Source: Streptomyces sp. SID12501 (GTDB lineage: Bacteria > Actinomycetota > Actinomycetes > Streptomycetales > Streptomycetaceae). From it: a stretch of DNA of 64,000 nucleotides. Location of the stretch: the NCBI RefSeq assembly GCF_010550245.1, contig NZ_JAAGLU010000002.1, positions 1-64,000 of the forward strand, given 5' to 3'. The notes under the pieces are model-generated. The model was not told where the DNA came from. It did no database searches and saw only the letters and a list, made by a program, of their open reading frames with translations. This document shows positions 58,402 to 64,000 of the stretch, piece after piece (the stretch's first letter is position 1; each line of letters opens with the position of its first letter). Made by a program: the position numbers and the translations under genes.

Positions 58402-58433
58402 GGGGCGGGAAATGGGCGACCGTTTCCCGCCCC
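58402..58433 (+). terminator. terminator between the tandem dioxygenase-like genes
   Basis: An 11-bp stem GGGGCGGGAAA/TTTCCCGCCCC with a 10-nt loop, followed by TTTCGTGCTTTTT. Confidence 0.88.
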
Positions 58434-58506
58434 TTTCGTGCTTTTTCTCATGCGTTCCTCGCGAATTCAGGAAAAGCAAAGGAAAGCACAGTCCTCTCCC
58501 ATGGTC

Positions 58507-58529
58507 CTGACAGGCGTCTTACCTAAATT
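58507..58529 (+). promoter_or_regulatory. promoter of the second tandem dioxygenase gene
   Basis: CTGACAGG (58507-58514) and TAAATT (58524-58529), start to start 17 nt, then 7 nt to ATG 58537. A CTTACCTAA iron-box half-site overlaps it at 58518-58526. Confidence 0.5.
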
Positions 58530-58536
58530 CCGACTC

Positions 58537-59523
58537 ATGACAGAGAACGAAGGGCCGAAGCACAAGCGGGATCTCACACGTCGGAAGGTTGTCGTCACCG
58601 GCGCCGGGGCGGTCGCCGCGGTGGGCGTCGCGGGCGGACTCGCGGCGGGCGCGTTCGCGGGTGAGACGGGCAAAGGCAAGAAGACCCCCACCCCCAAGGC
58701 CTCCGGCAGCGCCGGGGTCTGCTACACGCTCACCTCGGAGACCACGGAGGGTCCGTACTACATCGACGCGGACAAGCTCCGCCAGGACATCACCGAGGAC
58801 AAGGAAGGCATCCCGCTGACCCTGAGCCTCCGGGTGATCGACAACGAGACGTGCAGGCCGATCGTCAACGCGGCCGTCGACATCTGGCACTGCGACGCCC
58901 TGGGCCTGTACTCCGGCTACGAGAGCCTCTCCACCGGCGGTGGCGGCGGCGATGCCCCGTCGGGCGCCCCGACCGACGGCGCGTCCGGCACCCCGACCGG
59001 TGAGCCGCCGACCGACGCGCCCTCCGGCGCCCCCTCGGGCGGCACGGGCGGTGGCGGTGTGCACGAGGAGCCCACCGACGACAAGCGCTACCTGCGCGGC
59101 ACCTGGAAGACGGACCGGCAGGGCCGGGTCACCTTCAAGACGGTCTTCCCGGGCTGGTACCGGGGCCGCACCGTCCACATCCACACGAAGGTGCACGTGG
59201 ACGGCACCTGGACGGACGCCGGCTACGAGGGCGGCACCACCTGCCACACCGGTCAGTTCTTCCTCGACGAGGAGTCGGTGCTGCTCTCCGCCACCGTCGA
59301 GCCGTACTCGACGTCGACGACCGAGCGCACGACGCTCACCGAGGACACGATCTACGACCAGAGCGGCACCGCGGGCGGTCTGCTCAAGCTGAAGTACAAC
59401 AAGAAGAACATCGCGAAGGGTGTCATCGGCTCCATCACGATGGGCGTCGACCCGGACGCCACCAACGACGGCACGGGCACCTCGACGACGGCGAGCGCGT
59501 CGGCGTCGGCCACGGCGAGCTGA
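58537..59523 (+). CDS. Tat-exported intradiol dioxygenase-like protein (tandem copy 2)
   Basis: A 328-residue paralogue of the upstream gene. The Tat signal is DLTRRKVVVTGAGAVAAVGV. It shares TTEGPYYIDADKLRQDITED, ALGLYSGYESL, FPGWYRGRTVHIHTKVHVDG and TCHTGQFF with copy 1; the low-complexity Gly/Ser/Pro linker is at about residues 135-180. An extra Ser/Thr/Ala tail ends the protein. The catalytic residues are conserved, so both copies could be active. The iron box upstream suggests iron-repressed expression of this copy. Confidence 0.87.
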   Translation: MTENEGPKHKRDLTRRKVVVTGAGAVAAVGVAGGLAAGAFAGETGKGKKTPTPKASGSAGVCYTLTSETTEGPYYIDADKLRQDITEDKEGIPLTLSLRVIDNETCRPIVNAAVDIWHCDALGLYSGYESLSTGGGGGDAPSGAPTDGASGTPTGEPPTDAPSGAPSGGTGGGGVHEEPTDDKRYLRGTWKTDRQGRVTFKTVFPGWYRGRTVHIHTKVHVDGTWTDAGYEGGTTCHTGQFFLDEESVLLSATVEPYSTSTTERTTLTEDTIYDQSGTAGGLLKLKYNKKNIAKGVIGSITMGVDPDATNDGTGTSTTASASASATAS

Positions 59524-59546
59524 CGAACGTACGGCCCGCGAAGGGC

Positions 59547-59582
59547 GAAGGCCCGGAACCCTCTCCCAGGTTCCGGGCCTTC
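59547..59582 (+). terminator. terminator of the second dioxygenase-like gene
   Basis: A perfect 14-bp stem GAAGGCCCGGAACC with an 8-nt loop, 24 nt after the stop codon. Confidence 0.88.
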
Positions 59583-59693
59583 GTCGGCGGGTGCGCGCCT
59601 ACTGGCTTCTGCGCGACGCCGAGGCGCCCGGAGTACGTGCGCCCTGGGCGGCTCGATCCACAAGGTGCGGTTCAGCGTGATCTTGCGAGGAAC

Positions 59694-59713
59694 CCCGGGC
59701 GTTCACGCCCGGG
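59694..59713 (+). other. hairpin CCCGGGCG-TTCA-CGCCCGGG
   Basis: A perfect 8-bp stem with a TTCA loop, flanked by GGAA and AGGAATC. It resembles the stem found near the 3' ends of TnpB guide RNAs, but here it lies upstream of tnpB. It may be an old element end. Confidence 0.6.
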
Positions 59714-59733
59714 AGGAATCGCATCCCAGGACC

Positions 59734-59825
59734 GTGACGCGGAGCGTCACAGCATCTTGCCCGGCGGAGCCGGGTGCGGCGAAATCCTGCGGAGCCGGAC
59801 GAGTTCCCTTGCCGCCGGAGGCGGC
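59734..59825 (+). ncRNA. array of four GGA-loop hairpins with 25-26 nt period
   Basis: Stems GTGACGC/GCGTCAC (59734-59750), CCCGGC/GCCGGG (59760-59774), TCCTGC/GCCGGA with one mismatch (59785-59799) and GCCGCC/GGCGGC (59811-59825). All close on a GGA triloop with a C-G pair. Loop starts are at 59741, 59766, 59791 and 59817. The stems differ in sequence while pairing is kept, so structure rather than sequence is conserved. Whether it acts as RNA or as single-stranded DNA is unknown. The rest of 59583-59733 holds no gene that I can support. Confidence 0.6.
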
Positions 59826-59920
59826 CACACCTACCCCGGCCGACCGGCACCTCACTCGATCGGGTGATCCGATGAGCGGATGGTGTGGTGCGGGCGGTGA
59901 GCTGGTTAAAGTCGGTGGTC

Positions 59921-61093
59921 ATGAAGCTGGTGGTGCGGGTGAAGCTCCTGCCGACGCCCGCACAGGCGGCGGCACTTGAAGCGACCCTGACCGCCTGCAA
60001 CGAAGCGGCGAACTGGGTGTCGGCAGAGGCATTCGCGAAGAAACCGACCTCCAAGCGGGCGCTGCGGGATCGCACCTACCGTGTGGTCAAGGAGCGGTGG
60101 GGACTGGGTGCCCAGGCGGCCCAGCACAGCATCAAGAAGACCGCCGACGCCTACACCACCCTGCGGGCCAACCTCAAGGCGGGCAACTACGGCCGCCCCG
60201 GCACCAAACGCTACGAGAAGGCGGCAGGCGAGCCGATCGCCTTCCGGGCCGAGTCCGCGCAGCCCTTCGACGACCGGATGCTGTCCTGGCAGCACCAGGA
60301 GCGCACGGTGTCGATCTGGACAACCGGCGGGCGGATGAAAGAGGTGGCCTTCACCGGCCAGGCGGAGCAGCTGGCGGTGGTGGCCCGCTGCCGTCAGGGT
60401 GAATCGGACCTGATCCGCACCGGTGGGCAGTGGTACCTCCTGGCGACCTGTGAGATCGCCGAGGCCGAGCCGAACACCCACCCCGTCGCCTTCCTCGGGG
60501 TGGATCTGGGCATCGTGAACATCGCCACCACCACGGACGGCACCCGGCACAGCGGGCGCCGGATGAACCGGCGACGCGAGAACGACCGGAAGCTGCGCAC
60601 CAAGCTGCAGAAGAAGGGCACCAAGTCCGCCAGGAGGCGAGCGAGGAAGCACGCGGGCAAGGAAGCCCGGCGGGCCCGCGACATCAACCACAAGATCAGT
60701 AAGTCCATCGTGGCGGCGGCACAACGCACCGGACGCGGCATCGCCCTGGAAGAACTGACGGGCATCCGCGAACGGGTACGGCTGAGGAAGCCCCAACGCG
60801 CCACCCTGCACTCCTGGTCCTTCCACCAACTGGGCACCTTCATCGCCTACAAGGCGAAGCGCTCCGGCGTCCCTGTGGTGTACGTCAATCCGGCGTACAC
60901 CAGCCAGGAATGCTCCCAGTGCCACCACACCCACCGGCACAACCGGCCGTCCCAGGCCGTCTTCACCTGCAGAGTCTGCGGCTTCGTCGAGCACGCGGAT
61001 CTGAACTCGTCCCACAACATCGCGGCCCGAGGCTGGATGACGTGGGTTCGCGGGGCCGAGTCAACGGCCCCTGCCCTCACCCTCATCGCGTGA
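59921..61093 (+). CDS. tnpB: TnpB-type RNA-guided nuclease (OrfB, IS605 family)
   Basis: A 390-residue TnpB. The RuvC-like triad appears complete: D195 in GVDLGIVN, glutamate 277/278 in ALEELTGIRER, and D360 in HADLNSSHN. A zinc ribbon is formed by C331/C334 (CSQC) and C350/C353 (CRVC). The N-terminal helix-turn-helix and Lys/Arg-rich region are typical. TnpB uses an omega RNA from its own 3' end to cut DNA next to a short TAM, favouring retention of the element. There is no tnpA in the window. ATG 59921 follows a TAAAGT -10 box by 8 nt; an upstream GTG at 59885 is less likely. Confidence 0.92.
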   Translation: MKLVVRVKLLPTPAQAAALEATLTACNEAANWVSAEAFAKKPTSKRALRDRTYRVVKERWGLGAQAAQHSIKKTADAYTTLRANLKAGNYGRPGTKRYEKAAGEPIAFRAESAQPFDDRMLSWQHQERTVSIWTTGGRMKEVAFTGQAEQLAVVARCRQGESDLIRTGGQWYLLATCEIAEAEPNTHPVAFLGVDLGIVNIATTTDGTRHSGRRMNRRRENDRKLRTKLQKKGTKSARRRARKHAGKEARRARDINHKISKSIVAAAQRTGRGIALEELTGIRERVRLRKPQRATLHSWSFHQLGTFIAYKAKRSGVPVVYVNPAYTSQECSQCHHTHRHNRPSQAVFTCRVCGFVEHADLNSSHNIAARGWMTWVRGAESTAPALTLIA

Positions 61094-61178
61094 GAGCTGG
61101 ACGCAGCCGAGACCCATCGAAGCCATCGATGACCCGAGCAGCAAGCCCGGTCGTCCACGGCCGGGTCGTTGACGAGAG
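61020..61178 (+). ncRNA. candidate omega (guide) RNA of TnpB
   Basis: The 3' end of tnpB and its downstream flank hold three hairpins: GGGGCCG-AGTCAA-CGGCCCC (61052-61071), CATCGA-AGCCA-TCGATG (61115-61131) and a CCCGG/CCGGG stem (61146-61165) just before the element's right end. TnpB omega RNAs occupy this position and continue into the flank as guide, which would be the end of the FG-GAP gene from about 61179 on. Confidence 0.55.
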
Positions 61179-61179
61179 G

Positions 61180-61777
61180 GACTTGTAGCCGCCCCAGCCG
61201 CTACCTATCTTCGTACGCGCCCCGAACGACCCCTTCCCGTCCCCGCTCTGCCGGTACAGGTTGCCGGCCGTGTCGCGGGCGACCAGGTCCGCGTGGCCGT
61301 CGTCGTTGAGGTCGCCGATGCCGACGACCGCGTTGTACGAGGCTCCCCATGAACCGAACAGCTTCGTACGGGCGGTGAAGGTGCCCCGGCCCGTGCCGTT
61401 GAACCGGTACAGGTTGTTTGCCTTGTCCTGGGCGAGAAGGTCGCCGATGCCGTCGCCGTCGAGGTCCCCGGCGCCGACGATCTTCTTGTAGCCCTTCCAG
61501 TTCGCGTACAGGGTGACAGGCGCGGAGAGCTTGCCGGCGCTGGTGCCCTTATAGAGGTAGACGGCGCCTGTCGATGCCTTGCGGGCGATCAGGTCGGGGC
61601 GGCCGTCGCCGGAGACGTCACCGGGGGGGAGGATGTCCCGGCCACCGTGGCGGCCTGCGCCGCGCCACCGCCGTCGGATGTCGCGGCGAACAGAGTGATG
61701 GTTCCGGCCGCGACGGCGACCGCGAAAGCCGAGACGAGCGCGGTCGGCCCGCCCTGTCCCAGGGCGTGTCTGCCCAC
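61180..61777 (-). pseudogene. FG-GAP/VCBS repeat secreted protein, frameshifted and truncated
   Basis: Starting from GTG 61777 (GGGGGAGGAAA upstream), a signal peptide (ALVSAFAVAVAAGTITLFAA) reads for about 50 codons, ending in ATVAGTSSPP. The FG-GAP repeats (GDVSGDGRPDLIARKA, GDLDGDGIGDLLAQD, GDLNDDGHADLVARD) lie in another frame. The switch occurs at a run of seven C (minus strand; plus strand 61623-61629); one more C would restore a single ORF. The 3' end is lost at the TnpB element: after GWGGYKSL the frame runs into element sequence (STTRPWTTGLAARVI). It is either a pseudogene, a phase-variable gene or a sequencing error. Confidence 0.75.
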
Positions 61778-62043
61778 GTGAGGTTTCCTCCCCCGGAGGG
61801 TCACAGCCCTCGCACAAGTGAGCGGACTTTACCAGGGCTTGGGGCAGGCCGTGATCGGCGGATCCGTCCTCCACGCACATGGGAGGTTCGCAGGTAACGC
61901 ACAGACTTCTCGCCGGGAGGGCACAGTGGCGGGGCGTTTGATGGGAACTGTCGGAGTGGGGTAACCGCACCCCACGGCACGTTCCACTCACGTTCGATGT
62001 TCGCTGTTCGTTATTCGCTGCTTGTCGCTCGCTGGAGGAAGTC
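61778..62043. other. intergenic region with 7-bp inverted repeat
   Basis: No gene is seen. GTGGGGT-AACCGC-ACCCCAC (61956-61975) is a perfect inverted repeat. A TTCGCTG/TTCGTTA-type short repeat (about 61996-62034) precedes the next gene. The region must contain the FG-GAP promoter (minus) and the promoter of the small membrane protein (plus). Confidence 0.5.
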
Positions 62044-62499
62044 ATGGGAATCGTCGTTCCGCTCACGCTGCTGCTGATCGTCGGAGCGGTCGCTTCCGTC
62101 GTCCTTCTGCGCAGGCAGGCGGGGATGTACACGGCTGCGTCCGGCCTGTCCGGGCTGGACGCCGAGGTCGAGGCCAACCGGTGGGTGGTGCGGCTCGGCG
62201 GGAGTCTGGCCGGTCTGCGGCCGGGGGCCGACGAAGCCGCCGCGCAGGCGCTGGCCGAGGCGACCGGACGGCATCACACCGCCCGCGGCCAACTGGCCGC
62301 CGCCCGCACGCCCGCCGAGTACGCGCTCGCGAGGCAGACCGCTGTGGAGGGTCTCCAGTACGTCAGCGCCGCCCGCAGCGCCCTCGGGCTCGCGTCCGGT
62401 CCGCCGGGCGCCGACGCGGGCGCGGGCGCCGACGACCCGAACGAAGCAACCGCCCGTCGACTCCTGGGAGTTGACGGGCGGTTCGGTGTCACCGTGTAA
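62044..62499 (+). CDS. small membrane-anchored protein of unknown function
   Basis: A 151-residue protein. One N-terminal membrane helix (IVVPLTLLLIVGAVASVVLL) is followed by an Ala/Arg-rich helical cytoplasmic or periplasmic domain (WVVRLGGSLAGLRPGADEAA, LAEATGRHHTARGQLAAART, QYVSAARSALGL). I do not recognise a family. GGAGGAAG precedes ATG 62044. The last 13 codons form half of a strong hairpin (62448-62483), so translation continues through the terminator stem. It converges with metG. Confidence 0.65.
   Translation: MGIVVPLTLLLIVGAVASVVLLRRQAGMYTAASGLSGLDAEVEANRWVVRLGGSLAGLRPGADEAAAQALAEATGRHHTARGQLAAARTPAEYALARQTAVEGLQYVSAARSALGLASGPPGADAGAGADDPNEATARRLLGVDGRFGVTV
62448..62483. terminator. 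terminator stem within the 3' coding end
   Basis: AACCGCCCGTC and GACGGGCGGTT form an 11-bp stem, extended by an inner ACTC/GAGT pairing. It lies before the stop codon of the small membrane protein and 38 nt beyond the metG stop, so it may serve both convergent genes. Confidence 0.7.
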
Positions 62500-62520
62500 G
62501 GCGCGGGCACGGGGCCCGGA

Positions 62521-64000
62521 TCACTCGGGTGCGCCGCCGAAGCGCTCCTTGTACGTCTCCAGGTCCTCGTCCGTCAGCTTCGCGAACAGCACCGGCGGAA
62601 CCGTGAAGGCGGTGCCCGCGGGGACGGCGGACAGCGACTTCGCCTCGTCGGCCGTGACCCACGTCTTCGTGTCACCGTTCAGCGTGAACGCCGCGCGCAT
62701 CGTCGCCGCGGTCGCCGGGATGAAGGGTTCCGAGACCACCGCGTAGAGGTGGATGAGGTTCATCGCCGTACGGAGGGTCAGGGCCGCGCCGTCCTGGTCG
62801 GTCTTGACCTCCAGCCAGGGGGCCTTCTCCTCCAGGTAGGAGTTGCCCGCCGACCACAGGGCGCGCAGGGCTGCCGCCGCCTTGCGGAACTGGAGAGCCT
62901 CCAGCTGGTTCTCGTACTCCGCGAGCAGTTCGGCGATCTGCTCGCCCAGCCTCGCCTCCGCCTCGCCGGCCGCCGTGCCCGCCGGGACCTCGTCGCCGAA
63001 GCGCTTCTTCGAGAAGGAGAGGACGCGGTTGACGAAGTTGCCGAGCGTGTCCGCCAGATCCTTGTTCACCGTGGCCGTGAAGTGCTCCCAGGTGAAGGAG
63101 GAGTCGTCGGACTCGGGGGCGTTGGCGATCAGGAAGTAGCGCCAGTAGTCGGCCGGGAGGATGGCGAGGGCCTGGTCGGTGAAGACGCCCCGCTTCTGGG
63201 ACGTGGAGAACTTTCCGCCGTAGTACGTCAGCCAGTTGAAGGCCTTGACGACGTCGACCTTCTTCCACGGTTCGCGGACGCCGAGTTCCGTGGCCGGGAA
63301 CATCACCGTGTGGAACGGGACGTTGTCCTTCGCCATGAACTCCGTGTAGCGGACGGGGTTGTCGCCGGCGTCGGCCTCGTACCACCAGGACTTCCAGTCC
63401 CTGGTCTCCGGCTGCTCGTCCGACCACTCCTTCGTCGCGCCGATGTACTCGATCGGGGCGTCGAACCAGACGTAGAAGACCTTGCCCTCCGCCGCCAGCT
63501 CCGGCCAGGTGTCCGCCGGGACGGGCACGCCCCAGTCCAGGTCACGGGTGATCGCACGGTCGTGCAGGCCCTCGGTGAGCCACTTGCGGGCGATGGAGGA
63601 GGCGAGGTGGGGCCACTGGCCCTCGTGGGCGGTCACCCACTCCTCGACCTCGTGCTGGAGCTTCGACTGGAGCAGGAAGAGGTGCGTCGTCTCCCGGACC
63701 TCCAGGTCCGTCGAGCCGGAAATCGCGGACCGGGGGTCGATCAGGTCGGTGGGATCGAGCACCCGGGTGCAGTTCTCGCACTGGTCGCCGCGCGCCTTGT
63801 CGTAGCCGCAGTGGGGACAGGTGCCCTCGACGTAGCGGTCCGGCAGGAAGCGGCCGTCGGTGGGGCTGTACACCTGGCGGATCGCACGCTCTTCGATGAA
63901 GCCGTTCTCGTGGAGGCGGCGGGCGAAGTGCTGGGTGATCTCCCTGTTCTGCGGACTGGAACTCCGGCCGAAGTAGTCGAAGGCCAGCGCGAACCCGTCG
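62521..64000 (-). CDS. metG: methionyl-tRNA synthetase, C-terminal part (cut by window edge)
   Basis: About 493 codons are visible, running off the right edge. A zinc knuckle ([17 protein letters not shown]), the catalytic-fold segment [17 protein letters not shown], and [11 protein letters not shown] in the KMSKS position are seen, followed by the helical anticodon-binding domain ([15 protein letters not shown]). In the KMSKS loop the second lysine is threonine (KFSTS), a form I recall from this MetRS subgroup. There is no C-terminal dimerisation (EMAP-like) domain, so it is the short type. It ends 22 nt from the small membrane protein gene. Confidence 0.93.
   Translation of the reverse strand, partial: DGFALAFDYFGRSSSPQNREITQHFARRLHENGFIEERAIRQVYSPTDGRFLPDRYVEGTCPHCGYDKARGDQCENCTRVLDPTDLIDPRSAISGSTDLEVRETTHLFLLQSKLQHEVEEWVTAHEGQWPHLASSIARKWLTEGLHDRAITRDLDWGVPVPADTWPELAAEGKVFYVWFDAPIEYIGATKEWSDEQPETRDWKSWWYEADAGDNPVRYTEFMAKDNVPFHTVMFPATELGVREPWKKVDVVKAFNWLTYYGGKFSTSQKRGVFTDQALAILPADYWRYFLIANAPESDDSSFTWEHFTATVNKDLADTLGNFVNRVLSFSKKRFGDEVPAGTAAGEAEARLGEQIAELLAEYENQLEALQFRKAAAALRALWSAGNSYLEEKAPWLEVKTDQDGAALTLRTAMNLIHLYAVVSEPFIPATAATMRAAFTLNGDTKTWVTADEAKSLSAVPAGTAFTVPPVLFAKLTDEDLETYKERFGGAPE

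Larger units (their letters stand above)
59690..61180 (+). mobile_element. IS605-family TnpB-only element (approximate ends)
   Basis: A lone tnpB gene without tnpA, with a 5' structured region and a 3' region that breaks the end of an FG-GAP gene. The right end is placed near 61178-61180, where the FG-GAP reading frame loses similarity. The left end is inferred to lie at or before the hairpin at 59694-59713. No target duplication is expected for this family. Confidence 0.65.

Noticed and set aside
59734..59825. CRISPR-like array
   Set aside because: The stems differ, there is no constant repeat with equal-length spacers, and no cas genes are present. The regular period comes from hairpins with constant loops.
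59599..60075. Minus-strand frame overlapping the start of tnpB as a tnpA remnant
   Set aside because: No HUH or Tyr-transposase motif can be seen. The sequence is Arg/Ala/Ser-rich as expected for an antisense shadow.

Overview
The window looks like part of a Streptomyces chromosome, in the core region on one side of oriC. The evidence is very high G+C, many leaderless-type promoters (a TAnnnT-like hexamer 6-8 nt before ATG or GTG), Streptomyces-type parS sites (GTTTCACGTGAAAC), DnaA-box-like TTGTCCACA sequences, an IdeR/DmdR-type iron box, and a gene set (fhaA, bkd operons, bpa, aspS, metG and others) that I recall lying together in Streptomyces coelicolor. Species cannot be decided from the sequence alone.

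Layout. 0-5 kb: the start of fhaA (cut by the left edge), tRNA-Leu(CAG), a DUF2252 protein, a J-domain-like protein, a rhodanese and an acyl-CoA dehydrogenase. 5.5-8.4 kb: a DUF5819/HTTM membrane pair and a SpoU-type RNA methyltransferase. 8.4-16.6 kb: a catabolic block of paaN, a 3-hydroxyacyl-CoA dehydrogenase, a TetR regulator, bkdR and a first branched-chain 2-oxoacid dehydrogenase operon (bkdABC). 16.6-20.1 kb: a MobA-like/moeA pair and a K+ channel, with two parS sites between them. 20.3-28.9 kb: a quinone oxidoreductase, the proteasome activator bpa, two divergent Ser/Thr kinases, an APH-type kinase, a PNPOx-like protein and a response regulator. 29.2-33 kb: a second bkdABC operon. 33-51.5 kb: mixed housekeeping and accessory genes, including two Bro-N paralogues, a PBP-type D,D-peptidase, GntR/MFS, a nitrilase, a GlxA/AraC regulator, an M18 aminopeptidase, a FadE5-like dehydrogenase, a secreted dioxygenase-like protein, SseB-like, Ig-repeat and pirin proteins. 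51.6-59.5 kb: a P450, a PAS/GAF/PP2C/HATPase phosphatase, aspS with a third parS upstream, and two tandem Tat-type intradiol dioxygenase-like proteins with an iron box between them. 59.6-61.2 kb: a lone TnpB element with a structured 5' region. The window ends with an FG-GAP pseudogene, a small membrane protein and metG (cut by the right edge).

How the genes work together. The 4-17 kb block is acyl-CoA and branched-chain keto-acid metabolism. Three near-identical ACCGA-N4-TCGGT sites lie upstream of the acyl-CoA dehydrogenase, between paaN and the 3-hydroxyacyl-CoA dehydrogenase, and upstream of the first bkd operon. They suggest one TetR regulon, possibly under the TetR protein encoded at 11.8 kb, layered over BkdR control. 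Two E1/E2 sets 16 kb apart would supply branched acyl-CoA primers for fatty acids and polyketides; no E3 gene is present.

Most unusual: (1) four hairpins with identical GGA loops at 25-26 nt spacing upstream of tnpB; (2) the TnpB element's insertion next to a gene that is also frameshifted at a poly-C tract; (3) parS sites overlapping the moeA stop codon and the start region of the channel gene; (4) two Bro-N genes with matching promoters and terminators.
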